From: Bacteroidetes bacterium RIFCSPLOWO2_12_FULL_35_15 | GTDB lineage: Bacteria; Bacteroidota; Bacteroidia; 2-12-FULL-35-15 | Direction of reading: 5' to 3' | Length of the DNA stretch: 64,000 nt | Assembly (NCBI GenBank): GCA_001769385.1 | Contig: MEPB01000068.1 | Span: 1-64,000, forward strand | Part shown: one piece after another, positions 25,201 to 33,062 of the stretch | Layout of the letters: every line of letters starts with the position of its first letter | Numbering within the stretch: the first letter of the stretch is position 1 | The notes under the pieces: generated by a model | Database searches by the model: none | What the model was told of the DNA's origin: nothing | What the model saw: the letters and a program-made list of their open reading frames with translations, nothing else | Program-made: the position numbers and the translations under genes

Positions 25201-28117
25201 GGTTTCCATAGTCAGGAACCGAAGAAACTGTTTGTGCATTATTTCCATAATAGATAACTGTACTATTACTGGCAAGAGAAATATTTGCATTTGTAAAGAG
25301 GGTTGGAAATGCAACATTGGTTGCAGAAGAATTAGCACCAACATAAAGAGATGCTCCTGCTGCTAATGTTAAGCTCCCGGTAGCATTACCCGTAATCTGG
25401 TAGGTACTGGTGAATAAATTTCCGGCACTAACTGTTAAATTTCCGTTTACAGTTATGGCTCCGCCAATTGTTTTATTACTACTATTACAAGTCAAATTCT
25501 GATAAGTAGTAGGTTTTACAATTTGAACAGCTCCATTATAATTTACTGTATTGCCAGCAGCAGTTGCATCTAATGTTGGACTTATAGGAGAACCTGAAAA
25601 ATTCAAAGTGGCACCTATGCCTTGAGTAAGTGTACTTGCAATACTGCTTGATAAGGTAGAAGTAACTGTAAGTGTACCATTATTTGTTGTATTAGCACTG
25701 ATATCTAGTTTTGCTAAAGTCCCGGTTCCACTAATTATTTGGCCTGCTGTTGTAACCGTTTTAATAGTAATAGAAGTACTTGTAAGAACTTTATCAAGAG
25801 TAAGACCTCCGGCAGTGTTAATAATTCCGTTAGCTGTACCTGTAATATCACCTGTAGCCTCAATCTTTATTCCACCCGATCCAATATTTGTAGTTAAAGC
25901 GGAGGCCCATGTTGCCACACCTCCTGTGTTAATAGTTAATGATTTGGCAGAACCGGAGTTACCATCCATCGTTACTGTAAAGTTGTTTTCAATAGTCACG
26001 CTATCTGAACTGGTTGGAAAACACGCACAACTTACACCACCTGATGTATAGGACCATGTGCCTGATGTGGACCAGTTTCCTGTAGCAATAGAGTAGAGTG
26101 AGCCTGTTGGAGAGACAGTGTTTTCTCCAATCTGTAACTCAATAGTATTAGGAGTTACCGGAATAGTAACTGATGTTGCTTGAGTTGCGTTCGCGCCTTG
26201 AGTACCAACATTTGGGGATGACCAGACTGCTCCATTGTATAGTTTTATAATACAGGAACCTGTATTTAATCCAACATCTTTATCCGAATTTACAAAGTTA
26301 CAGGTAGCACTATAATTTGTGTAAACTATGGAAGTGTTTGTGATTGTCCAATAACGATTAACAGTGGAAGAAGCCGTAAAACCGGAGGATGCAATTTGTG
26401 GATGGTCACCGGATGTAGTTGAAGCAGTTAGGTTACCTGCAGAGGTTACAGATGCGAAAATATTATCTAATGGAGTATAATCACTTCCTGTTCCAATTTC
26501 AAAGGTTCTTGAAACATTAGATCCTATAGCCACATTTTTACTAAGATTGCCCTCTACATGTCCACTGGTCCTTGAAACTATTCCAGCTGCAGAAATAATA
26601 ACACTGTTTGCACCGGTAATAATATTTCCTGTTGTAAACGTAAGGGTTGAATTAATAGTAATATTACTACTGATGGTAAGAGAAGCATTGTTAATGGTAA
26701 TATTGGTAAAAGAAGTGGCATTACCTGTCATGTTTTGAGCTACACCATTAAATAATACAGTATTTGAAGCTCCTGGTGTAACTGTCATCGCACCACGAAT
26801 AAAATCCCCGGAAATACCAATTGTACTTGCAGCAGCTAATGTTTTTGCTCCGGCACCTGAAAAAGTTAAATTATAATAATTCACCCCACGTATTGTTTGA
26901 GCTCCTCCACCATTAAAATTAACAGTTCCCGTGCCGGCCGTAAAAGAGCCTGTATTGGTGAAATTACCTCCAAGATTAAAAGTCCCGGAACTAAAAGAAA
27001 GTCCTCCTGAGCCAAGATAGTTACCGGTTATACTAAGTGTATTCAATGACATATCTATGGTCGAAGGACTGTAAACATATAAATTACCGGCAATATTCAA
27101 ATTCCCATCAGCAATTTTGGAACCTGCATAAGTTTGGATTTTTACGCTACCGTAAGTAGGAATAGATGAAATTGTTTGAGCATTATTGCCGTCATAAGAA
27201 ACTGTACTAGTGCTTGCTAAGGAAATATTGGCGTTAATAAAATTGGTCGGGAAAGCAATATCGGTAGCTGAAGTAGAATTACCGATAGTAAGAAATGTCC
27301 CTGCTGCCATAGAAAAAATACCGGTTGCATTTCCCGTAATTTGATAAGTAGAAGTGTAAAGTGTTCCTGCATTAATAGTCAAATTTCCGTTAACGGTTAT
27401 AGCCCCGCCTAATGTTTTTGTAGAACTTCCGGAAATAGTTAAATTCTGATAGGTTGCTGATTTTACTGTTTGAGCTGCACCACTATAATTAACTGTATTT
27501 GAGGCAGCGCTGGCATCAAGTGTAAGGCTTATCGCTGTTCCTTTATAATTTAATGTTGCACCAACTCCTTGACTTAAGGAGCTTCCTGTGCTGGTTGAAA
27601 GTAAAGTTGTAACGGTAAGGTTTCCATTATTGGTGCTAGTAGCGCTGATATCTAATCTTGCTAAGGAGCCTGTTCCGCTAATAATTTGACCCGGGGTGGT
27701 TATTGTTTTTAATTTAACCAATGTGCTCGTTAATGTTGTATTAAGTACAATACCGCCTTGAGTGGTCAATATTCCGGCAAAGGCTCCGGTAATATCACCA
27801 CCTGGGTTTATTGTTATACCACCCACACCTGCATTTGTAGTATATGCAGCAGCCCAGTTAGCTGTTCCGTTAATAGTTAACGAATTGCAAGCACCTGCGT
27901 TACCATTCATAGTTACAGTTGTTCCAACGCAAATAACTACGTCATCTCCCGTTCCGGGGGACGTTAGAGATGCAGCGCCACCGCATGCAACAGTGGACCA
28001 TGTAGATGGGGTTGTCCAGCCTGCACTGGCTATCGAATAATAGGTAGTAGAATAACCTAATATGGAGGTTAATAGAAAAATAAAAATCAGCGTCTTGGAA
28101 AGATATGTTTTTTTCAT
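22262..28117 (-). CDS. Giant T9SS type A cargo protein with triplicated beta-rich module
   Basis: 1951 residues. A signal peptide (MKKTYLSKTLIFIFLLTSILG) is followed by three related modules beginning with YSIASAGWTTPSTWS (about residue 26), YSIATGNWSTSGTWS (~676) and YSIATGNWTTPTLWS (~1322, shortened). Each starts with a GxxDDVVI/DSVTIENNFTVTM strand pattern and continues with Gly/Thr/Ser-rich stretches predicted to form a beta-helix. The final ~75 residues (from VQVLQNQLG to EIVKKFVKP, containing ILGQTI and GLYFVKI) are a Por secretion system C-terminal sorting domain (TIGR04183), which directs export by T9SS and removal of the tail at the cell surface. Likely an adhesin or matrix protein; ligand unknown. 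Monocistronic with its own terminator. Confidence 0.92.
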   Translation of the reverse strand: MKKTYLSKTLIFIFLLTSILGYSTTYYSIASAGWTTPSTWSTVACGGAASLTSPGTGDDVVICVGTTVTMNGNAGACNSLTINGTANWAAAYTTNAGVGGITINPGGDITGAFAGILTTQGGIVLNTTLTSTLVKLKTITTPGQIISGTGSLARLDISATSTNNGNLTVTTLLSTSTGSSLSQGVGATLNYKGTAISLTLDASAASNTVNYSGAAQTVKSATYQNLTISGSSTKTLGGAITVNGNLTINAGTLYTSTYQITGNATGIFSMAAGTFLTIGNSTSATDIAFPTNFINANISLASTSTVSYDGNNAQTISSIPTYGSVKIQTYAGSKIADGNLNIAGNLYVYSPSTIDMSLNTLSITGNYLGSGGLSFSSGTFNLGGNFTNTGSFTAGTGTVNFNGGGAQTIRGVNYYNLTFSGAGAKTLAAASTIGISGDFIRGAMTVTPGASNTVLFNGVAQNMTGNATSFTNITINNASLTISSNITINSTLTFTTGNIITGANSVIISAAGIVSRTSGHVEGNLSKNVAIGSNVSRTFEIGTGSDYTPLDNIFASVTSAGNLTASTTSGDHPQIASSGFTASSTVNRYWTITNTSIVYTNYSATCNFVNSDKDVGLNTGSCIIKLYNGAVWSSPNVGTQGANATQATSVTIPVTPNTIELQIGENTVSPTGSLYSIATGNWSTSGTWSYTSGGVSCACFPTSSDSVTIENNFTVTMDGNSGSAKSLTINTGGVATWASALTTNIGSGGIKIEATGDITGTANGIINTAGGLTLDKVLTSTSITIKTVTTAGQIISGTGTLAKLDISANTTNNGTLTVTSTLSSSIASTLTQGIGATLNFSGSPISPTLDATAAGNTVNYNGAVQIVKPTTYQNLTCNSSNKTIGGAITVNGNLTVSAGNLFTSTYQITGNATGSLTLAAGASLYVGANSSATNVAFPTLFTNANISLASNSTVIYYGNNAQTVSSVPDYGNLSVQTFSGSKSADGDINVSGNLTLTTPASIDMSIYTLNLTGNCTGAGGLTFSSGIFNIAGAYSNTGTFTYGTGTVDYNGGSAQTVRGVNYNNLTFSGAGTKTLQAAATVGIAGDFTRGTMTVTPGATNTVLFNGVAQIMTGDATTFTNVTINNTSLTINGDITINSTLTFTAGNIITAANNVIIPAVGTVSRTSGHVVGNLRKNVATGSNVSRTFELGSGTDYTPLDLTFATVSSAGNLTASTTIGDHAAIATSGFLASATVNRYWTITNSAIVYTNYNVTANFVNTDKDAGLLTSACAIRIYNGAAWSLPTVGTQGANATQATSVTIPATPSTIDLQIGEKACSTTGSLYSIATGNWTTPTLWSETTGGPSVGCTPTNLDDVIIENSFTVTMDANPGAAKSLSVNTGGVATWASAFTTNIGSGGINIAATGDITGAGAGVLGNSGDLTLNTNLTSTTFTLQMNGVGKTISGTGTIANLEINANTTNSGSITLTDVLTVNAGDLGNSGTFTLKSDITKTACLAPVTGTLSGNFKVERYISARAPTSAEITSPVSGAFMSDWDATLYFDYNTNPPGQYGTIMQYDETIADYAAVNSGTALTSGQGFLVYFADDSTLSAFTPCTTTVTGPLTYGDQTINLSYTNNSSGPYGAGDPSLYYDGENIAGNPFASPVTVGSMTLTNCLQYIDVYDHISQAWVPLSGADVIGSGQGFWAYAQGAGASVTVPESAKVADLTTGIRSVANTNPFLNLTISGTDQNNTMSHTLKVACAADANDGWDPKDHPFRKSRNKLAPSITTNAEATFPLTICTFTNSHDEYTLPVNVHVGMAGKFQINATGVSTINTDYSCVSLEDKVAQQFIDLNSTTNYAFFATPSDARDRFALHFSKSGNCKSMISSTNSALDNQVQVLQNQLGNTINFNYNEIVNTTITVTSILGQTIISDINVNASTQSINISLPEGFHGLYFVKIQSEKGEIVKKFVKP

Positions 28118-28303
28118 TTTTAAAATTTTAATATTGAGCTTAATTAAGTTTATGTTTACAAAAAGATAAATAATATACGCTAAGGTAAAGAAAAAGTTCT
28201 TAAAAAGGAGGGTGTTTTTCTTTTTTTTTTACACATGTAAGTTATCAAAGGGATTTGTAATTAAATTGATCAGTAATTGTCAAGGCGAAATGACAAAACA
28301 ATT

Positions 28304-28970
28304 GTCATCGAACGGAAAGAAGAGAAGATAGAAATCTGCTTATCAAGGTGAGATTCTTCATTTCATTCAGAATTACATTTAGGTACTGTCATTTCGAACG
28401 GAACGAAGAGAAGATAGAAATCTGCTTATCAAGGTGAGATTCTTCATTTCATTCAGAATGACAAGATACTGTCATTTCGAACGGAACGAAGAGAAGAGAG
28501 AAATCTGTTTATCAAGGTGAGATTCTTCATTTCATTCAGAATGACATCAAGGTACTGTCATTTCGGACGGAACGAAGAGAAGAAAGAAATCTGTTTATCA
28601 AGATGAGATTCTTCATTTCATTCAGAATGACATTTAGGAACTGTCATTTCGAACGGAACGAAGAGAAGAGAGAAATCTGCTTATCAAGGTGAGATTCTTC
28701 ATTTCATTCAGAATGACATTTAGGAAAGTCATTTCGAACGGAACGAAGAGAAAAGAGAAATCTGTTTGTCAAAGATGAGATTTCTTCTATTCTCAGAAAT
28801 GACAAATACAAAGTGTCATTTCGAACGTAATGCAATGAAGAGAGAAATCTCATTTTGCGAAGATGAGATTTCTCTTGGAATTTATTCGGCTCCGCTCAGG
28901 ATGTCATATCGAACGAAAAGAAATGAAGAGAGAAATCTGCTTGTCAATGATGAGATAATTAGCTCTCATC
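28304..28970. repeat. Array B of ~86-bp GTCATTTCGAA repeats
   Basis: Eight head-to-tail copies start near 28304, 28388, 28471, 28557, 28643, 28728, 28815 and 28903. They belong to the same family as the array at 21615-22182, in the same orientation, but most are of a different subtype: GGAACGAAGAGAAG in place of GCAATGCAATGAAG. The last two or three copies vary most and carry other inner segments. The array fills the gap between the promoter side of the giant T9SS gene and the BY-kinase gene. Confidence 0.9.
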
Positions 28971-29015
28971 GAAATAATTTCTAACTGCTATTAGCTTAAA
29001 GTATTAAAAAACTTC

Positions 29016-29023
29016 TAAATTTG
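29016..29023 (+). promoter_or_regulatory. Candidate -7 box of the polysaccharide locus
   Basis: TAAATTTG matches the Bacteroidota -7 consensus TAnnTTTG exactly. It ends 6 bp before the ATG at 29030, so a transcript from it would be leaderless or nearly so. No good -33 TTG is found at the expected distance, so support is moderate. Confidence 0.35.
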
Positions 29024-29029
29024 TGTTTT

Positions 29030-31420
29030 ATGGATAAAAATCACATTAAAAATTCAGGAACTGCTATTGTCGATATTGAAGATTTAAAATCAATTCTTCG
29101 TATTGCCTCTAAAAATTGGTACATCGTTATTGGATTAGTATTAATTTCTTTTTCGGCCTCTTATTTATATACCTACAAACTCATAAATGTATTTGCTGCT
29201 CAAACGCAACTGATCTTAGAAACGAACGATCAGGTAAATGAACAAAGTATCATTGGAGAAAATTTTGGTTCCTATTATAACTGGTGGAATAAATCAAGCA
29301 TTGATAATACCACAGAAATGCGGGTAATTCAATCCTACGATTTAATTAACAATGCCGTTAATCGCATGAAATTGGATGTTTCGTATTATATCATAGGCCG
29401 CGTAAAAACTACCGAGGGCTATGACGACATGCCTTTTGAAATTAATGTGCTGGCAACAAATTCCAGGTTTTATGAGCAGGAAATTGCTTTTAAAGTAATA
29501 GATGAACACAAGTATCGGTTGCAGATAAATTTGAATGGCGAAGAAATAACGAAAGAAGGTTTTTTTGATAAAGAATTTATTGATTCGGATATAAAGTTAT
29601 TTATAAAAAATAAAACAATTTTACCTGATAATGTTTCTTCGGTTTCAGCTACGGATTATAAAATAATAATCCATGATATTCCAAATTTGGTTTATCGGTT
29701 TCAGGCAGCCCTTTCTGTTGAAAATCCTGACAATACGAATATTTTGCAACTGAAATTGGAAGATGTAATTCCGGAGAGGGCACAAGCATTTTTAGATACT
29801 TTGACAAAAGTGTATATCGAAAACAGTGTAAAAACCAGGTTGGAAGTAAATGCAAATACGTTGAATTATATTGAAAAACAAATGGCCGAAGTTACCGAAG
29901 TGCTTACCAGTATTGAGGATACCATGCAGCAATACAAAGAAAATAAAGGTATTTTGGACTTAAATAAGGAGCAAGAAGATTATTTTAGAAAAATGAGCGA
30001 CTATGATGCACAACGATCAAAATTGAGGATAGAGTTGGGAGCTTTAAATTCATTGGAAAAATACATTATTGAAGATAAAGATCCTCAGTTTTTACCTCCC
30101 GATGTATATGTAGTGAGTGACGATGCTTTTTTAAAACAAAGCACCACCGAATTATATTCTTTACAAATTAAAGTTAATGAAAAACTGAATGGCTCCACCG
30201 CAGCAAACTTTGGAATAAAGGAAGCGCAGCAAAGCATTGAAAAATTGAAACGTAATTTATTGATTTACATAAGCAACAGTAAGAAGGCAATTGGTGAAAA
30301 CATACAAGATGTTGAAAAACAAATTAATTTTTATATTTCAAATATCAAGACCATTCCAAAGAAACAGCGCGACATGCTGAGCATTGAACGAAACTTTGAT
30401 GTGAACCAGAAAATGTATTTGTTTTTATTGGAGAAAAAATCCAATACCATTATAGGCCGTGCCGGTATTTTGCCCGAAACAAAAGTGATTGAAACAGCAC
30501 GTAACATTGGTGTTATCAGACCCGATAAAAAGAAGATCCGTTTTTCATTTCTGGCAAGCGGCTTGATTTTATCATTAATTATAGTCTTTATTCGGACTAC
30601 TTTCTTTACGAATATTGAGAGTATCGATGAGTTAAAAAAGAAAACCTCATTTCCTATTCTTGGCGAAATTATATTCTCTCCTTCGGTTGCTAATTGGGCC
30701 ATTGCGGTTGAAAAAGAAAGTAAATCGCCTATTGCCGAATCGTTTCGCACGATACGTACCAATTTGCAATACATGGCGCTTGGAGATGGTTCAAAAGTAG
30801 TGGTGGTCACCAGTAATAACCCGGGCGAGGGAAAAACATTTACCTCTTTAAACATAGCAGCTATCCTGGCAAAAGCAGGAAAAAGAGTGTTGATATTGGA
30901 ATTGGACCTGCACAAACCAAAAATTCAAAAAGCATTGAACATGGTGGCTGATATAGGAATTAGCACCATTGTGATTGGGAAATCTACCATTGAAGAATCA
31001 ATTAAAGAAACCCATATTGAAAATATGTATGCCTTGCTTTCCGGCCCCACACCTCCAAACCCATCCGAAATGATCTTATCTAAGCCATTAGAAAACATCA
31101 TGGAATACGCGAAGCAACATTTTGATTATGTTATTATTGATACCCCACCAATTGGGTTAATATCCGATGCATTGGTGTTAATGAAACATGCTGATGTCAG
31201 CTTGTTTGTATTAAACACCAAATTTGCTTCCAAAGAAAGCATTCAAAATGTACATGATATCGTAAACATGAATCGTTTACAACATTTTGGATTTATTTTA
31301 AACGGGGTAAAACGCAAACGTTCAAAGTATTATTACAACAAATATGCTTATGGTTATTATGGCAGTAGTTATGGTTATGGTAGTGGTTATGGTGAAGATC
31401 CCCAAAAGAAAGATGCTTAA
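29030..31420 (+). CDS. Wzz-type chain-length/BY-kinase polysaccharide co-polymerase
   Basis: 796 residues from ATG 29030; a TTG nine bases upstream lies inside the -7 box and is unlikely as start. The N-terminal Wzz domain has a membrane helix at ~29-47 (WYIVIGLVLISFSASYLY), long periplasmic coiled coils (~240-450) and a second helix near 500 (FSFLASGLILSLIIVF). The cytoplasmic tyrosine autokinase has Walker A GEGKT (599-603), Walker A' LILELDLHKPK and Walker B YVIIDTPP. The tail is a tyrosine cluster (YYYNKYAYGYYGSSYGYG), the usual autophosphorylation site. It controls chain length or export of surface polysaccharide and heads the locus. Confidence 0.95.
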   Translation: MDKNHIKNSGTAIVDIEDLKSILRIASKNWYIVIGLVLISFSASYLYTYKLINVFAAQTQLILETNDQVNEQSIIGENFGSYYNWWNKSSIDNTTEMRVIQSYDLINNAVNRMKLDVSYYIIGRVKTTEGYDDMPFEINVLATNSRFYEQEIAFKVIDEHKYRLQINLNGEEITKEGFFDKEFIDSDIKLFIKNKTILPDNVSSVSATDYKIIIHDIPNLVYRFQAALSVENPDNTNILQLKLEDVIPERAQAFLDTLTKVYIENSVKTRLEVNANTLNYIEKQMAEVTEVLTSIEDTMQQYKENKGILDLNKEQEDYFRKMSDYDAQRSKLRIELGALNSLEKYIIEDKDPQFLPPDVYVVSDDAFLKQSTTELYSLQIKVNEKLNGSTAANFGIKEAQQSIEKLKRNLLIYISNSKKAIGENIQDVEKQINFYISNIKTIPKKQRDMLSIERNFDVNQKMYLFLLEKKSNTIIGRAGILPETKVIETARNIGVIRPDKKKIRFSFLASGLILSLIIVFIRTTFFTNIESIDELKKKTSFPILGEIIFSPSVANWAIAVEKESKSPIAESFRTIRTNLQYMALGDGSKVVVVTSNNPGEGKTFTSLNIAAILAKAGKRVLILELDLHKPKIQKALNMVADIGISTIVIGKSTIEESIKETHIENMYALLSGPTPPNPSEMILSKPLENIMEYAKQHFDYVIIDTPPIGLISDALVLMKHADVSLFVLNTKFASKESIQNVHDIVNMNRLQHFGFILNGVKRKRSKYYYNKYAYGYYGSSYGYGSGYGEDPQKKDA

Positions 31421-31453
31421 TCGTTCTGGTATTGCGCTAGTTTTTTAGCAGCC

Positions 31454-31552
31454 TGCCATTTCGACTCCTTCGGATTACTCAGGATAAACTCCAGGAGAAA
31501 TCTCAATAAAACAGAGTAAATCAGGAGATTTTATCCTCTGAATGACATTTAT
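31454..31552. repeat. Degenerate solitary copy of the GTCATTTCGAA repeat family
   Basis: About 99 bp starting TGCCATTTCGA and ending TCTGAATGACATTT, with AGGAGAAATCTC inside. It is diverged from both arrays and occupies most of the gap between the BY-kinase and ABC permease genes. Confidence 0.65.
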
Positions 31553-31626
31553 ACAAAATAGAAGATTGGATTTTATCTTTGCAAAACCGAATAACAACAT
31601 ACCGAAATAAAGTCTGAAACAAAAAT

Positions 31627-32490
31627 ATGGATACACTAAATTCAGAGGAGACTTGGGATCAAATTATTAAACCAAAATCATCGCTTTTTAACATAGGAAT
31701 TACTCAATTATGGCGTTATCGCGATTTATTATTGTTATTTGTAAAACGCGATTTTGTTGCCTTATATAAACAAACCATTTTAGGGCCAATCTGGTTTTTT
31801 TTACAACCTGTGATTTCTGCCATTGTTTTCACAATTATTTTTTCCTATTTCGCAAAAATGAATACGGAAGATATTCCACCTATATTGTTTTATTTAGGAG
31901 GTCTTACGTTATGGAATTATTTTTCAGAATGTCTTACCAAAACCTCTGATACATTTATTCAAAATCAAAATATATTCGGTAAAGTTTATTTTCCCCGGTT
32001 AATAATCCCGCTTTCCGTCACATTATCAGGGATGCTTAAATTGCTGATTCAATTTATTGTATTCCTGGTTTGTTGGAGCTATTATTACTTCTGGCAGAAA
32101 AACGCGTATGTTCATCCTCAAATTACTATACTGCTTTTTCCTGTGCTAATACTTATTATGGCAGGTTTAAGTTTAGGTTTTGGTATTATTTTCTCATCAC
32201 TTACAACAAAATATCGCGACATCCGATTTTTACTTCAGTTCGCTATCCAGCTGATGATGTACGTTTCTTCTGTCATTATCCCCTTATCGCAAATTCCGGA
32301 AAAATACAGATGGGTGTTTAAACTTAATCCGGTAGTGGCAGTGATCGAAACTTTTAAGCATGGTTTTTTAGGAACAGGTATTTTTGATTTGTTTAATTTA
32401 TTGTACAGTTTTGTTTTTATGGTTATTTTAATTTTAGTTGGGTTACTTCTTTTTAATAACGCAGAAAAAAGTTTTATGGATACGGTTTAA
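31627..32490 (+). CDS. wzm: ABC-2 type polysaccharide exporter, permease subunit (Wzm-like)
   Basis: 287 residues, the usual size for Wzm/TagG/KpsM-type permeases. A cytoplasmic N-terminus ending in LWRYRDLLLLFVKRDFVALYKQ precedes six membrane helices (from ILGPIWFFLQPVISAIVFTI to FVFMVILILVGLLLF). The conserved segments LWNYFSECL and FSSLTTKYRDIRFLL are present. It forms the inner-membrane channel that exports lipid-linked glycan with the ATPase encoded at 33063. Normally the two genes are adjacent; here an S23-type gene lies between them. Confidence 0.93.
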   Translation: MDTLNSEETWDQIIKPKSSLFNIGITQLWRYRDLLLLFVKRDFVALYKQTILGPIWFFLQPVISAIVFTIIFSYFAKMNTEDIPPILFYLGGLTLWNYFSECLTKTSDTFIQNQNIFGKVYFPRLIIPLSVTLSGMLKLLIQFIVFLVCWSYYYFWQKNAYVHPQITILLFPVLILIMAGLSLGFGIIFSSLTTKYRDIRFLLQFAIQLMMYVSSVIIPLSQIPEKYRWVFKLNPVVAVIETFKHGFLGTGIFDLFNLLYSFVFMVILILVGLLLFNNAEKSFMDTV

Positions 32491-33062
32491 AATAAGGTAG
32501 AGGTTAAGAAAAAGGTTAAGATAGAGATTGAGGAAGAGGTAATGAGGAGCTGGTTTAATAAAAGAAAAATTATGTATAAAGATTTTACGGAAATGCCTGT
32601 TTGGCAATTAGCAATGGAAGTAGCAGAACAAGTATTCAGTATAACCAATGATTTACCTAAAAAGGAAGATTATGGCTTAACATCTCAAATTAGAAGATCT
32701 TCGGTGAGCGTTTCGGCAAACATAGCTGAAGCTTTTGGTAGAAGTACTGCACCGGATAAAAATAAATTTTATGATTATTCCAGAGGTTCAGCATTCGAAA
32801 CAAAAAGTTTATTGATTTATGGTAATAAGGTAGGTTATTTTGAAACCGAATCATCACAAAATATAAATGAAAAACTAAATGTTATAATTTACAATCTTAA
32901 TAAGGTAAAACTAGCTTTGTCCAACAAAACAAAATCTTTACCTCAAACTTAACTTTAAATGACTTCAGCAGCTTCAAACTATATATTAACCTCAGCCCGT
33001 AATTTTACCTCAGTCTGTATCTCAACCTATACCTCATCCTTAACCTCAACCTCACAACCTAA
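32491..33062 (+). mobile_element. Candidate S23 gene cassette inserted between wzm and wzt
   Basis: The S23-type gene is flanked by short, degenerate, oppositely oriented tracts: AGGTTAAG at 32501-32508 and 32513-32520 on the left, CTTAACCT at 33039-33046 on the right, embedded in GAGGTNNAG-like runs on both sides (about 32495-32547 and 32989-33058). This inverted, purine-versus-pyrimidine arrangement suggests one inserted unit, but no target duplication is clear. Confidence 0.45.
32572..32952 (+). CDS. Four-helix-bundle protein, 23S rRNA intervening-sequence (S23) family
   Basis: 126 residues from ATG 32572 (MYKDFTEMPVWQLAMEVAEQ), the standard family start; an in-frame ATG at 32542 would add ten residues of flanking repeat. 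Family signatures are the N-terminal VWQLAMEVA helix, DYGLTSQIRRSSVSVSANIAEAFGR (residues ~44-68) and the SAFETKSLL helix; TIGR02436/PF05635. These small proteins were first seen in intervening sequences of 23S rRNA genes and are scattered widely in Bacteroidota; their function is not settled. It splits an exporter operon. Confidence 0.92.
   Translation: MYKDFTEMPVWQLAMEVAEQVFSITNDLPKKEDYGLTSQIRRSSVSVSANIAEAFGRSTAPDKNKFYDYSRGSAFETKSLLIYGNKVGYFETESSQNINEKLNVIIYNLNKVKLALSNKTKSLPQT

Noticed and set aside
22869..28040. Plus-strand frames of 60-110 codons inside the giant T9SS gene
   Set aside because: Antisense shadows of a Thr/Gly/Ala-rich coding sequence; they repeat with the modules and have no start signals.
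29021..29029. TTG start for the BY-kinase gene
   Set aside because: It lies within the TAAATTTG box, and an ATG follows nine bases later; ATG 29030 preferred.
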